Positions 1 to 12,211 of a DNA stretch of 64,000 nucleotides are shown in pieces. This stretch comes from Pleodorina starrii. Taxonomy: Eukaryota > Chlorophyta > Chlorophyceae > Chlamydomonadales > Volvocaceae. A model generated the notes under the pieces. It had not been told where the DNA came from and did not search any database. It saw nothing but the letters and a program-made list of their open reading frames with translations. The translations under genes were made by a program, and so were the position numbers. The stretch covers positions 248,001-312,000 of the forward strand of contig BRXU01000031.1 of NCBI GenBank assembly GCA_030267565.1. Reading direction: 5' to 3'. Within the stretch, counting starts at the first letter, position 1. Each line of letters opens with the position of its first letter.

Positions 1-1304
1 GGTCGCGATACAGCTTGACCCGCACGGGCTCGGTGCTGCCAAACAGGCGCTTGAGCGCCAGCGGGTGGGTCGGGCCCTGCGGAACGGGGGCCAGGCCAGG
101 ACAGGACGGGACAGGGCAAGGCAGGGTGGAGGGAGCGCGGCGGAAAGGTCGCCGTGTCTGGTCGGTCTCTCCCACGGTTCCGTTTGCTAAACTTGTCGAT
201 AACAAAGGCTACAGCGCTGCTGCTGCGACTACCTCCTGGACAAGTTGGAGGTAGGTGACCCGCAAGCAAGCGGGGCGCGCCACGTCGGGGCCTGCCCCGT
301 CAAGAGGAAGCGTGCGTGAATCCGACGAGCGATGCTGGCAGTGGTATAGCAGCGCTGGTTCCAATCCGGAGCCAGAATCCGGCGCGGCGGTGGTATACGC
401 ATGCTCAGGGTCCTCGGACCGGGGGTTGTTATTACGACGTTCCGCAGCGAAGTAACGGAGGCGACGTGCCGGGGCTGGGTGTGGTGACTGGTGAGGTGAG
501 GCGGTTTGAAGGGCAGGAGGACGGGAGACGCCGCGCAGCTCGCGGCTCACCTCGTTGGGGTCAGCCCAGAAGTCCACACCAAACTCCGAGTGTTTCGCCC
601 TGGTCAGGGAGCAGGGAGGGAGGCAATGGACACGTCGGGCGCAGACAAGGCCAAGACAACGCGCCATTGCCAAGAAAACGCGGGTGATGGACGATGATGA
701 TCATGATAATGACCGGTGGAGTGGAGTGGAGTGGAGGGCATATGCGGCCGCCCAGCTGGGCGGGGTCGCCAAGCATCGCCAGGCGCGGGGTCGAGGGTGG
801 AGGTGGGGCGAGGTCGACTGGATGTGGGCTGCAAGCGCCACGCCCAAGCCACCCACCAATGCCGCCTTCCATGATGTTGACGCCGATGCCACCTGCCGCG
901 CCTGTTCTGGAGCCAAATGCCGCCCAGTGTCGCACCAATGCCATCCATGACCACCCTCCCGGCCCAATGCCGCCGCTTCTAACCGGATGACACTCAACCC
1001 CAAGGCGAACCCCTTCCCCCCAACGCAAATGCCCACGCTTCTGGCTCCCGCCATACGCCACTCGGGTACTAACCGTACAAGGTCGGCAAGCTGCTCCCAG
1101 GAGGGCGCATTGTCGCTGAAAGACAAGGTGGCTGCGGGTCGCGCGCCTTGCTCCTACGCGGGCGGTTTGCGTGGGACCGATTTGCTGAGGGGACTCGCAG
1201 CGGGCTGGGCGGGGTGTCCCCGCGATGAGGACTCCGCGGTCACCCACCGACGCCTTGCTGCTGCCTGAACTAAAGCCCTTCATAATATTCTGTAGAATGC
1301 TCAT
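1..1304 (-). CDS. 5' part of a GST/thioredoxin-fold-like protein, runs off the window
   Basis: The terminal exon piece (76 down to 1) follows a CCGCAG acceptor and reads GPTHPLALKRLFG, then STEPVRVKLYRD. It is cut at the window edge just where plant GST-type proteins of this kind continue into a CPYC-like active site. A short upstream exon (1115-1074) encodes DNAPSWEQLADLVR after a TTTCAG acceptor. A first exon starting at ATG 1304 reads MSILQNIMKGFSSGSSK. An in-frame ATG at 1466 would add a Ser/Arg/Ala-rich, transit-peptide-like extension. The phases of exons 1115-1074 and 76-1 do not match, so at least one exon or junction between them is unresolved. The family assignment rests on remembered similarity of the APSW...RLFG...VKLYRD pattern to plant glutathione S-transferase family proteins. 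The active site itself is outside the window. Confidence 0.45.
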
Positions 1305-1833
1305 AGCCCGCACTCCGCTCCTTGGAGTTTGGCCCCCAGCGGGCGTGTGGAGCGGCGTGCCACAACGACGCGCTAGTAAACTTGCAGCGGCCGGCCTCGG
1401 CTGTGCAGGGCAGTATGAAGCGGACCGTGTAACAAACGAGCGCGATGGCACAACCAGGCCCTGCATCCGTCCTGCAGTCGCTGGTTCTACTACGCGTAAG
1501 TAAGCGAACGGTCCGGGCCGAGCGATGTGTAAGCAGTTATGCACAAATTCAAATATTATGTCAGACTATAATTTATGCAGGGTGCACAGAGCCGTGCTTG
1601 TCAATCGGGCGACGAGCTGTCTTGCTGTACACCCGTCGATTAGAGCGCAAACCAAACGCACGCAATAGTATTGTTTTTGCATCGCGCTACCACGACGCCA
1701 CGATAGCGATTTGATATTATAAGCGTGTCATTTTATCCAGGACGGGCACCGGTGACAAATTGAGTTCATCAGTCGGCATACCCTCGCTCTCCGTGGTTGA
1801 TATCGAAACAGATATACTGTTCCCTAACAATGG

Positions 1834-4800
1834 ATGAGCATGCTTAGAGCTTCTGACAGGACCATGCCGGCCTGGAGGCTGTTCTCGGCACATGGCGCAG
1901 CGGCCCTTTGCATCCTCCTGACGTACGCTGCTGCGTCTTCCTCGCCCAGTTTGACAGCTGAATTCTATGGTAATCTCGTTTCCCAGCCTTCGCGGCTGGC
2001 GCGGAGCGTTACGAAGCACGGCATGGTGCGTGCGCCTTCGCGGGCGTGGGGTGGGGTGTACCCAGCTCCGTGGGGCATCCCCACAGCAAAGCGGGATCCT
2101 AGCACCCTCAACCCACCCCTTAAATACTCGCTGGGCTGTATGGCGACCACCCAACTGCACGAAGTTTCGCGCAGCCATGCGCCTGGGGTACCCCGCTTGG
2201 CACAGATGGCGTGCCGTCATAGGCGCTTGCCAGCAACCCCTGCTCGTCTTGCTCGCCTGTCAAGACTGCATGTCGTCGACCCTCCCTCCACGCCACACAC
2301 ACACACAAAATCACGCAGCATGTCCCCGCAGGTTCCCATCGATCTGTGGGACGATCCCAGCTTCAACTTTGAGCCGTTCCACAACTGGGTCCTCAACAGC
2401 TCGGTGTACCGCCGGAACGTGTCCCGAAACTACCCAATGTCGTACCCCTGTGGCGTGTGGGTGAACCACAACTACAAATTCATCTTCATCCGCAATCGCA
2501 AGGCGGCCAGCACAACCGTTACCGACAATTTCGACAAGTGTCACTACCAGGGAGCGGACCCAAAGCTCTGCATCGAGGTGGGCTATGAATGAGAAACCGC
2601 AGCGATGAAACGGAAGTGGGTAAGGCGCGTAGCTCCGACTGCGGCTCTGCCGGAGCGTACAGCTGCTGCCACGCATATACTACACCCACGCCGGGGGAGC
2701 GCACGGGTTTGCGGCGCGAACACGCGTGCGATGGCACATGCTACGGCCCCACACAAACCCGGCTTCTGCATCGGAGCTCCATGTCCGGGGTCGGAGCGAG
2801 TCCTTCTCTCTACCTTCCTTGCGTTTCCCGTCTTGGCAAGGTTACGGGCATGTTCGGCAAGTATCATTGGGTTCCGTGGTCCGTTCGCTAACGCCGTCTC
2901 CGTCCCTTCGCTGCTGCAGTATCTTCTTTCCTGTCCCCACCTTCCCCCTCGACATCTGCCGCCACCATCCCTCCAGGTGGCCAGCAAGAAGAGCCTGGCG
3001 GCCCGCGGCGTCGACCCCGCGGCCATGTGGCGGGATTACTTTGTCTTCACGACCAGCAGGAACCCCTGGGCGCGCGCGGGCTCCTCCTACGACTACTGCT
3101 CCACCAAGTGGGCGCGGACGGAGGGCCCCTGCAGGTGGGCAGGCGATGGAAATTGACCGGCGCAGCAGTAGGGCCTTTATCGTTTCCGCAGCAATGCCCG
3201 GCTAGCTGACCCGCTGGCCGGCTCTGCCTGTCCGAGGGCCTGAGGCCCACCGGACTGACAACAGCAATATCGGAAGGGATGGGGATGGGGTGGCGTCGGT
3301 GCCAGAGGCCCGAAGGATAAGGGGGGCACGTCTCATGTGGGGCCGCCCGGCGTGACCTGCGTGGCGGCGGTACGTCGAGTGTCAATGGGCAACGACAGCA
3401 CCTGCTGTGACGGGGCTCGGTAGGGCTCCTGCTGTCTTCGGGCCCTCACAGCGGTGCACGAAACCGGCCCGCAACCCCTCTCCCAACCCTGATGGCAAGG
3501 CCATGGCGAAAACACAACATGGTTCCGTCTTGCCCTTGCCTTCCGCTCGGGGGTCCTTTTTCTTTGAACACCCCAACCCTGGCCACCGTTCCCCGGGCCC
3601 GCGCGCCCGGGCGGCTCTGCGCTGCTCTCTGTGCAGGCAGCCGCCCTTCTCCTTCTTCGCGCGCGACCCCTCCATCCTGGGCAAGATCTCCAATCTGTTC
3701 CACTGCTTTGACAAGGTGGGCATGTACCACGACTACTACCACACGGAGCCCGTGGCGCCCTGCATCACCACCGCGGAGGGGCTGCCGGCGCTGGACTACG
3801 TCATACGGTGCGGCGTGTGGCGTGTGGCACAGCCCTTACTGCGGTCTCACCTTCATGGTCCCCCCGCCCTCCTTGCTGGTGGTGACGGATGGCACGACAC
3901 ACGTGCCACTAATGCAGGCATATGGAGGTTCTGAAGCAGACGGCCGGTACCCTGACCAACCCAGGGGACTCTGCACGCGTGCCCTCCCGTGTTTGCGTGC
4001 GCGTATGTGTGCGTACGCTGGAGCCATCAGGCACGCACGCGACTCGCCCTCGTTATCCGCTTCAGGCGCTGACTTCGCGCCCCAAGCTACCCCAGCGCGC
4101 CAGCGGCCGTGACATAGGCCCAGTCGCGTGCGTGCGTCCGCGCTAAGCCCGTGTCCTGAGCGTCGCCTGCGCCCGGCGGCTGTGTTGCCAATCTCGGCGC
4201 ACCGTGCTGCGCTCGGCCGCAGGTATGAGAACCTTTCAAGCGACCTGCCAGAGGCGGTTGAGTTAATAAACAAGCGGAGGGACCCCTCCCTGCCGCCCAT
4301 TCCACAGCCCCAGATATACTGGAAGAAGAAGGGCCAGGTGAGGCAGGGCGCAGCGCGGAGTGGGCCAGGGGAGGACAGCATGTGGGCTGCCCCAAACCGT
4401 GCATCAGAGGGGTCAGGTGCGCGGTCAGCCACCCTAGGAAGCGCTGCTTGCGGGCTGCCCGCTATGCAGCGGACCGGGGCCAGCGCTCGGGATGCCCTTT
4501 GCGCCCCCGCCCCGCCTCCAATCTGCTTCACGGCGCCGCACGAGCCCCGTGCTGCCCTGGGGGGGGGGGGCAGATACTTAACGCTGGCGGTAAGAGTTGC
4601 CTTGGCGTTGGCGGGCGCTTCGGCGACGCTGGAACATCGCTGCTGCTTCCGTCCGCAGGCGGCCCGCGCGCACGAGGAGTCGGGCATCGATTCGCAGCAG
4701 GCGGCGCTGGTGGGGCACGGCGCAAAGTACCACCAGTGCGGCATGCAGTGCGTGCGAGACATCTACGAGTACTTCAGGTGCGTCGCTGCGGTAGCTGGGT

Positions 4801-5313
4801 GGTAGTGAGATTGAGTTGCACAGTGGGTGGTGGATGGAGAGGAGTGCCCGCATCTGTCCCGCTTCGTGTCCCTACTTTGCGCGCCCTTGCGCGTACAGGG
4901 TTGGTTGGGAAGGGAAACGCCCAAGGAGTGGAGTGGAGCGCAGTGCAGTGCAGGTCTCAGCATGTGTGACGGCGGGCGTGTCACTGCGTGCCTCAAGGAC
5001 CAGGCGGGCGAACTTCTCCGCCAGTCCGCATGTCGCACCAGCGTGGTGTCTCTACTTTTTTCCGAGAGGTCAGGAGCTCACACTTCGACACTTGACAACC
5101 ACAACACAACTGCAAAGACCAGCCTCTGCTCCATTCATCCATCCAGGATGTGCCCATCCGTCTCCGGCATACGTTCCTTTGGACAACCCTGCTCGACATG
5201 CCCTTCCCGTCCCGTCCCTCAACATGCCCTTTCCGTCCCGTTGCGGCCGCAGGGTGGACTTTGAGCTGTTTCAGATTCCGCTGCCAGCGTCAGCGCCCGG
5301 GGGCGGCAACTAG
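1834..5313 (+). CDS. PAPS-dependent sulfotransferase, seven exons
   Basis: Exons 1834-2025, 2332-2577, 2977-3134, 3637-3807, 4223-4337, 4659-4777 and 5253-5313 join in phase to give 353 residues. The N-terminus has a hydrophobic segment (AALCILLTYAAA) that fits a type II signal anchor, so a Golgi/secretory location is likely. Exon 2 ends its core with FIFIRNRKAASTTV, a 5'-phosphosulfate-binding motif, and exon 3 carries FTTSRNPWARAGSSYDYC, the 3'-phosphate-binding RNPxxRxxSxY motif. Together these indicate a carbohydrate or protein sulfotransferase that takes sulfate from PAPS. Several Cys residues in the last exons could form lumenal disulfides. Exon 1 ends at a GTGCGT donor (2026) because the nearer GTAATC at 1970 would shift the frame. 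The acceptor substrate cannot be told from the sequence. Confidence 0.8.
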
Positions 5314-5659
5314 CAGCGCTTGCCGCTGGCGAACTCAAGGGAGGGAGTTGTCGCCGGCGGGCCGGCAAGAATCCGTGAGAACGGGGCGGCAAAGCCGTTT
5401 AGTGTTGAGCGCTCGTTCGCTGGCCTGCGGTGGAGGCCAGCTATGGGCTTGATGGCTCGTGATTGCGAGGGCTACGGTGCGGCGAGGCGTGCGCAGCTGT
5501 GTTGGCCTTGGGTGGGGGTCCTGACTGGGCGGGGGCAGCGTGGGGACGCAGGACTAACCGAGAATGTTCTCGTTCGTGCCTGGCGGTTGTTATTGTTATT
5601 TTTGTTTAACATACGCATGGACTTGTGACTGGCGTTTCGCGGCCATGCGGTACCGGGTA

Positions 5660-5664
5660 TGTAA
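5660..5664 (+). terminator. TGTAA polyadenylation signal of the sulfotransferase gene
   Basis: TGTAA, the usual volvocine poly(A) signal, lies about 350 bp after the sulfotransferase stop codon. Confidence 0.6.
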
Positions 5665-6850
5665 ATAGCAGTTGTGCAGCTGGCGCTTTTCTTCCGTTGC
5701 ACTTTTTGGGCCGACGTGGCGGTAGGTGCCACCCGAGTCGGCGGTACCAACAGTGTACTGCCGGGGTCTGACGTGTGACCTGGGACAAGGCTCTTGGGAG
5801 ATGCTGCGCCTGGACAGTACGCGTGCGCCAGTGCGTGTCATGAGGCGTAAGCGTACGCAAGGCGCAACGCAAGCACCGCGTGGGCGAACGCCTGGGCGAG
5901 CGCGGTTACCGGTCACATAAGATTGCCCAATACCGTTTTGTCCCATTAAATAATGTGCTTAGGGCGGCGTTTATTTCAGGCGAGGCGACATGATTGTACG
6001 CGACTTGCGGTGTCGTTTTCAGCAGTTTCCTGACGCGTGGCGTCGAGGCCTCGGCGTCATGCGTGCATGGAAGTCTGCATGCATGGGGAGCGTGCGTCGC
6101 GGCAGGTCGCGGCGCGACGAACGGCTCGTGCGAGCGACTTTCGGACTTGTCTGATGCGCGCAAGGTTCTGGTTTGCAGGACTTATCACTACGTAAATGAA
6201 ACCGGGCGGGCTTGTCGGGTTGTTCCGGACCGCGCTTTTTTCCAGGTCAGCCCCTGTCAGCCGAGCGTAAGCCCAAGACGCATCCCAGTGCCGCTTGCAG
6301 GACTACGACCCGCACTCGGCAATCGTGCTTGCGGCTACCATGGTTTCAACATAGAGACAGGGGTGTCTGCCGAAAGCGCGAGGGCTTTTTGGGTTCCTTG
6401 AGGGATGTGTCAGAAAGGACCCGAAGGATGCGCGACGCTCGTTCAAGAGACCGCCAATTCAAGACGAAGCACTTGACATACTAAGAAGACAAAATATGGA
6501 TGACAGGCGATTAACATTCTCACTCTTCGGTAACTTCGTTGCCCATGCATGGAGCTCACTGCCCCGAACGGCTTGCGCACGGCTTCACAGCAGCACGAAG
6601 TATATGTTACGCGCTAGTCAACTGTACTTAATATTCCGTGAACGTTTCGCGATAGTCACGGAAAAGGCAGCATGTTCCCTCAAATTCCGATTATGTAACG
6701 AATGACCGACTCCGAAACTGTGTCGGTCGAAACCCTGACAGCCAGTGCATCGTGCGCCTAGTGTCGCCAACATGATGGGAACGACCAGGGCCGTAAGTAG
6801 GATACTTCCATTGTTTATGCTTTGAAAGGGTTCGTGATATTCCCGAAAGC
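5665..6850. other. intergenic DNA, no gene recognised
   Basis: No reading frame here shows codon bias, splice structure or a recognisable domain like the neighbouring genes. GC content falls compared with the coding regions. It probably holds distal promoter sequence for PFL-1. Confidence 0.5.
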
Positions 6851-6854
6851 CGAT

Positions 6855-6899
6855 GTACGGAGTACATCAGTACATTTCCGGGTCGGGTCGGGGTATAAA
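6855..6899 (+). promoter_or_regulatory. PFL-1 promoter: three GTAC cores and a TATA box
   Basis: GTAC occurs at 6855, 6862 and 6870, three times in 19 bp, followed by TATAAA at 6894-6899. This places a transcription start near 6925 and a 5' UTR of about 210 nt before ATG 7139. GTAC is the essential core bound by the SBP-domain regulator CRR1, which mediates copper-deficiency and hypoxia responses in Chlamydomonas. Anaerobic induction of PFL fits. Binding is an inference, and GTAC is common elsewhere in this window. Confidence 0.5.
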
Positions 6900-7138
6900 G
6901 CCAGCCTCGGTCGCTATGACCCAGCATCAACTCTTACGCTGCTTATCAACGATATCTTATACCTTTTTATATTTGAGGAAGCGCAGTACAAGCATTCCGT
7001 TGTCCACTCTTGCCCCCGACTTCTGAACGCCGCAAGCGAGACAACAGGCGTTTTATCCTTTTACGAGGTTTCTGCATAGTGCTCCAGTTGCTCCCGTAGT
7101 TGTCACTACTGTCCAAGCTCTCTTCCTATCGGGGCTCC

Positions 7139-10100
7139 ATGTCGCATAAGGTTCTGGAACATATGCGCTCCGCCACGTCGGCCTGCCCCTCGGGCGGCCT
7201 GAAGCCTGTGCCAATGAGGTAAGCTGCCGTGACTTCCATTCCGGAGACCTTGCGTGCAAGGCTTGCATGCTCGGTAGTTGACCCCCGCAATTCGTGCGCT
7301 TCCCTACCGCAGGCCCTCCGTCCACGTTGTTCATCAAAAGCCTGTCCATATCGGCGCACAGCCTCTCCGGGCAGCAGTGGCCGGGTGGGTACAGTTCGCA
7401 ACTTTTGAGTCCATGCATGATGCATGAAGCACTTGACCTTTTCGTACCGGCTTAAGGGTCCTACTTTATTTGGTGCTGGCAGTTCCTGTTGACCAATTCT
7501 TGCTCTGTGGTGTGCTATTGGCCTCTGCGCACAGGCCTTTGCGTGCAGCTGCGCCCGCCGTGGAGCCGGTTGCGCCCTGCCCCTTCGACCCCGATCAACT
7601 CCCGCACCTGCCCGATCCCCGCCCGAAGCCAGCTGTTGATTCGGGAATCAACGTCCAGAAGTACGTCCAGGTAAGATGGTATAATGTAATATGTGAATTG
7701 TTGTCATTCTGCGTGGCTGCGCGTTTCGTTGCCTCAACCGCTGCCCAACGGACCGCAGGAGAACTACACGCCCTACAGCGGCCCCGCATCATTCCTAGCT
7801 GGGCCCACGGAGCGCACGAAGAAGCTATGGTCCGAGCTGGAGAAGCTGATCTGCCTGGAGGTGAGTTGAATTGTGCGTGAGAAGCAGCCAGTGAATATGT
7901 CCCGAAAATGTGTCGACTTCATGTCAACTTTGCGACCAATCGGTCATGCTGCTGTTACAGCCCTATGATTAGCCCCAGTCATTGGCAGCGGCCAACGCCA
8001 GTTCTGGATGGATGTACCCGGGTGTGTCTGATGTGGCCCCTGCAGATTGAGAAGGGTGTGCTCGACGTCGACCCCAGCAAGCCCTCCACCATCGCTGGCT
8101 TCGGTCCCGGCTACATCGACCAGGAGCTTGAGCAGGTGGTGGGACTGCAAACCGACAAGCCGCTCAAGCGCGCCATCAAGCCGCTGGGCGGAATCAACAT
8201 GGTCAAGGCGGCGCTCGAGTCGTATGGCTACACCCCGGACCCTGAGGTACGCTAGCCACCTGCGCACAACAGCATGAAGAGTGATTTCGGGGCGTGGATG
8301 TCGCAATCTTGCCTTCCCCGCGGCGATGTCGGGTTGGCAAGGTCCTGGCAAGTGGGTTGCGTCTTGACAAGGTCCTGGCAAGTCGAGATGGAAGTCGCAC
8401 GAGGCGTGCACCCGCAGTCTGCTTGAGGCTTTGTTGACATGCCCACCACGCCAGCACCAGCGGTAGTCCTCCCTAGCTAGGGGGGTAGACTGACCGCGGA
8501 TTGTTGCCGGCCTGCTGTTGTGCGCGCGTGCAGGTGGAGCAGCTGTACACGAACGTGCGCAAGACGCACAACGCCGGCGTGTTCGATGCCTACACGGACG
8601 AGATGCGTGCCGCGCGCAAGAGCGGCATTCTGACGGGCCTGCCGGATGGCTACGGTCGCGGCCGCATCATCGGCGACTACCGGTGGGTGGGTGCTGCGAT
8701 GGCGATGTGGGTTTCGGTCGGTGCGTTTAGGTGTATGGGGTTTACGGGGCGTGAATGCACGTGGCATGAGCACGCGGGTGCATGTGACTTATGCAATTGA
8801 GTTGTCCGTTATGACGTTTAGAAAGGGTGTTGCCATCGCGGTTGCAATGTCACGCCGTCTTGTTGTGAAATGGGTCTTGACGTGCTTCTATTTGTGTTGG
8901 CTGGGGTTCCTTGCAGGCGCGTTCCGCTGTACGGCGTTGACGCGCTGATCGCCGCCAAGAAGACCGACCTCAAGTCCAACCTGCTGGGTGTCATGGACGA
9001 GGAGAGGATCCGCCTTCGTGAGGAGGTCAATGAGCAGATCCGGGCGCTGACGGAACTCAAGGAGATGGCCGCGGCGTACGGCTTCGACCTCAGCAAGTGC
9101 GTGGTTCGACGAGGCAAACAGTGGCTAGGTTGGGGCAGCATCTCTTTTGCCCGCGCTGAGGGAATCCGTCTCAACGTAAAGATTGCATCATCGTGAGCCA
9201 AACACCTAAACATGGGCTCCTTACCTCGCGCTCGCCCTGTCTCCGCATTCTGTCCCGCTGCAGGCCGGCCCAGAACTCCCGCGAGGCCATTCAGTGGCTG
9301 TACTTCGCCTACCTGGGGGCAGTGAAGGAGCAGGGTGAGTTGAGGATTCCTTTGGTTGTAATCAGGGCGCGCCTGTCTGACCCCTAGTCGTCCTCGTGCT
9401 GCTCGCCTGAAGTGTCTGCATGTACCGTAGCTTCTATCAACGCCAAACACTGACTGCCTCGCTGACGCCCGTTCACCCCATCACAGACGGCGCCGCCATG
9501 AGTCTGGGCCGCATCGACGCGTTCCTGGACACCTACTTTGAGCGCGACCTGGCCGCGGGTGCCATCACCGAGGCTGAGGTGCAGGAGCTGGTGGACCACT
9601 TCGTCATGAAACTGCGCATCGTGCGCCAGCTGCGCACCCCCGAGTACAACGCGCTGTTCGCGGGCGACCCCACCTGGGTGACCTGTGTGCTGGGCGGCAG
9701 CGACGCGGCGGGCAAGCCCATGGTCACCAAGACCTCGTTCCGCATGCTCAACACGCTGTACAACCTGGGACCCGCGCCCGAGCCCAACCTGACGGTGCTC
9801 TGGAACGAGGCCCTGCCGCAGAGCTTCAAGGACTTCTGCTCAAAGGTAAGGCTTGGGAAAGGAGGGAAGGAGGCAGGGATAGGACGTAAATGGATGCGTG
9901 ATAGGATGGCACGTAGATGGGGGCTTGAAGCGGATAGTTCCCGGTCGCGCGCGGTGGTGGCCTTTCCGCTCTGCCACTTGTCAGCGCTCGTGTGTGTTTT
10001 AACCCTGCATCTTGCCCTGCCCGACTCTTTCCCCGCTCGCAGGTTTCCCTTGACACCTCGTCCATCCAGTACGAGTCGGACCGGCTGATGAGCCGCCTGT

Positions 10101-12211
10101 TCGGATCGGACTACACGATCGCCTGCTGCGTGTCTGCCATGCGGGTGGGCAAGGACATGCAGTTCTTCGGGGCGCGGGCCAACCTGCCCAAGCTGCTGCT
10201 CTACACGCTCAACCAGGTCAGAGCAGTTGAAAAAGGGGCAGGGCCAGGGTCGTGGTGATCGGCGCTGGGAGAGGGTCGTGGTTCAGGACAGGGCCAGCGT
10301 TACAAAGAGGTGCCTCCCGCACTCCGGTCTCTGGCACGGTGCAATTATGAGGATTCCGGTCGCCTCACAATGAAAGCCAGTACCGTATGTCTGCCTCACT
10401 CATGGCTCAACGGTTGCCCTCCCATTTCCGCACGACAGGGCCGCGACGAGGTGTCGGCCGCCCAGGTGGGTCCCAAGTTCGCTCCGGTGCGCACCAAGGA
10501 CGGCCCGCTGGATTTCGAGGAGGTCAAGGCCAAGCTGGAGGATGGCATGGAGTGGCTGGCCTCGCTGTACGCCAACACCATGAATGTCATCCACTGTGAG
10601 TCCCATCATCGCCTTTCTCAAGCCGCTTCGCCAAGCAGATCTCGCTTCTTCCACATTTCTTGCTTGGTTGTGACCGCTGGCTTCCAGCGTTTATCCCACT
10701 CTTTAAGTGGTCCTCAAATGGTGACCGCCTGTTGCCTGTTCGTCCGCTCCTACCTCCAGACATGCACGACAAGTACGACTACGAGCGCGTGCAGATGGCG
10801 CTGCACGACACCTTCGTACGGCGGCTTCTGGCATTCGGCATCTCGGGCCTGTCCGTGGTGACGGACTCGCTGTCCGCGATCAAGTACGGCAAGGTGACCC
10901 CCGTGTACGACGAGAAGGGCCTCATGGTCGATTTTAACATCGAGGGCGAGTTCCCGAAGTACGGCAACGATGACGACCGGGCGGACAAGCTGGCCGAGTG
11001 GATCACGGACACCTTCTCCAAGAAGCTCGCCAAGCAGCACACGTACAGGTGAGCTGGGCGGGATGCCGTTGCCGTTTCATGACTCAGGGTTCATGTCACA
11101 TTAGTCTGGTTGTCTCATCAGTGGCTTTTCAAAACAATCATGGCACATGCTAAAAATGCCGCATAAGCTCTCGACGAGCCTGGCGCCTGCGGTTTAGCCC
11201 GTTTTGCGCGTTTCATGCTGTGGCGCTATGGCAGATGCTGTAGCGCTATTGCAGATGCCGAACTCCTGTCGCGCCTTTCTGACCGTCCGTGCGTTTTACC
11301 GCTCGGCAGGAACTCCATCCCCACGCTGTCCGTGCTGACCATCACGTCCAATGTGGTGTACGGCAAGAAGACTGGCAGCACCCCCGATGGCCGCAAGAAG
11401 GGCGAGCCCTTCGCGCCCGGAGCCAACCCGCTGCACGGCCGCGACGCGCACGGCGCACTCGCCTCGCTCAACTCCGTCGCCAAGCTGTCGTACGCGAGCT
11501 GCCTGGACGGTATCTCCAACACGTTTTCGCTCATCCCCCAGGCAAGTTTGACCGGGCTGCTTGGAACAGCATTGTCGCTTTGCACGCGGACAAAGCCGTG
11601 TTTCGCGTGTCTGTCCTCGTTGCAGTCGGAAGTCGGGCCTTGTTGAAGTCGGATGTCGGATGAAGCTGACTGCTGCCTGCCCTCGCTGCTCCGTAATTCA
11701 GGTTCTGGGCAGGGGTGGCGAGCCGGAGCGCGCCGCCAACCTGTCCTCCATCCTGGACGGCTACTTCGAGAACGGCGGCCACCACATCAACGTCAATGTG
11801 CTCAATCGGTCCATGCTGATGGACGCAGTGGAGGTGAGGGATTGGCCGGGAAGGGAGGGGCCAAGGATATGGGCGGCTTGCCGCGCATCATCGCCCTCCC
11901 GCTTGAGTTTGTTCAGCGAATGCGGTTGAGGAGGCGAACATGCGGGCATGGCGGCAGTGTAGTTCGCTCTCTGCCTGGCTGTCTTAGCCTCAGCTCGCTT
12001 TGCTCTTGCTCCTTGCTGTCAGCAAGTAGAGACGCGTCCCCCTGACCTCTTGCCCCGCTGCCCCGCTCTCCCGCCCTCCCGCCCCGCGCAGCACCCCGAG
12101 AAGTACCCCAACCTGACCATCCGCGTGTCGGGCTACGCGGTGCACTTTGCGCGCCTCACCCGGGAGCAGCAGCTCGAGGTCATAGCGCGCACCTTCCACG
12201 AGACCATGTAA
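7139..12211 (+). CDS. PFL1: pyruvate formate-lyase, tandem copy 1 (14 exons)
   Basis: Exons 7139-7218, 7535-7670, 7759-7860, 8046-8246, 8534-8682, 8917-9096, 9264-9334, 9487-9845, 10043-10216, 10439-10595, 10760-11048, 11310-11541, 11702-11833 and 12092-12211 join in phase to 793 residues, against 759 in E. coli PflB. The enzyme is a glycyl-radical lyase converting pyruvate and CoA to acetyl-CoA and formate in fermentation. TIACCVSAM supplies the catalytic Cys pair (about residues 454-455), and [11 protein letters not shown] near the C-terminus holds the radical Gly (about 768). The first about 45 residues precede the conserved core and presumably target an organelle; in C. reinhardtii PFL is reported in mitochondria and chloroplasts. 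Exon 1 ([14 protein letters not shown]) was chosen because its phase-2 GTAAGC donor fits the acceptor at 7535; it is the least certain exon. Intron 12 has a GC donor (11542). The gene symbol follows the single C. reinhardtii gene. Confidence 0.92.

Noticed and set aside
1967..2464. Alternative plus-strand protein starting at 1967
   Set aside because: It is a shadow frame of the sulfotransferase exons and intron. The motif-bearing frame is the one starting at 1834.
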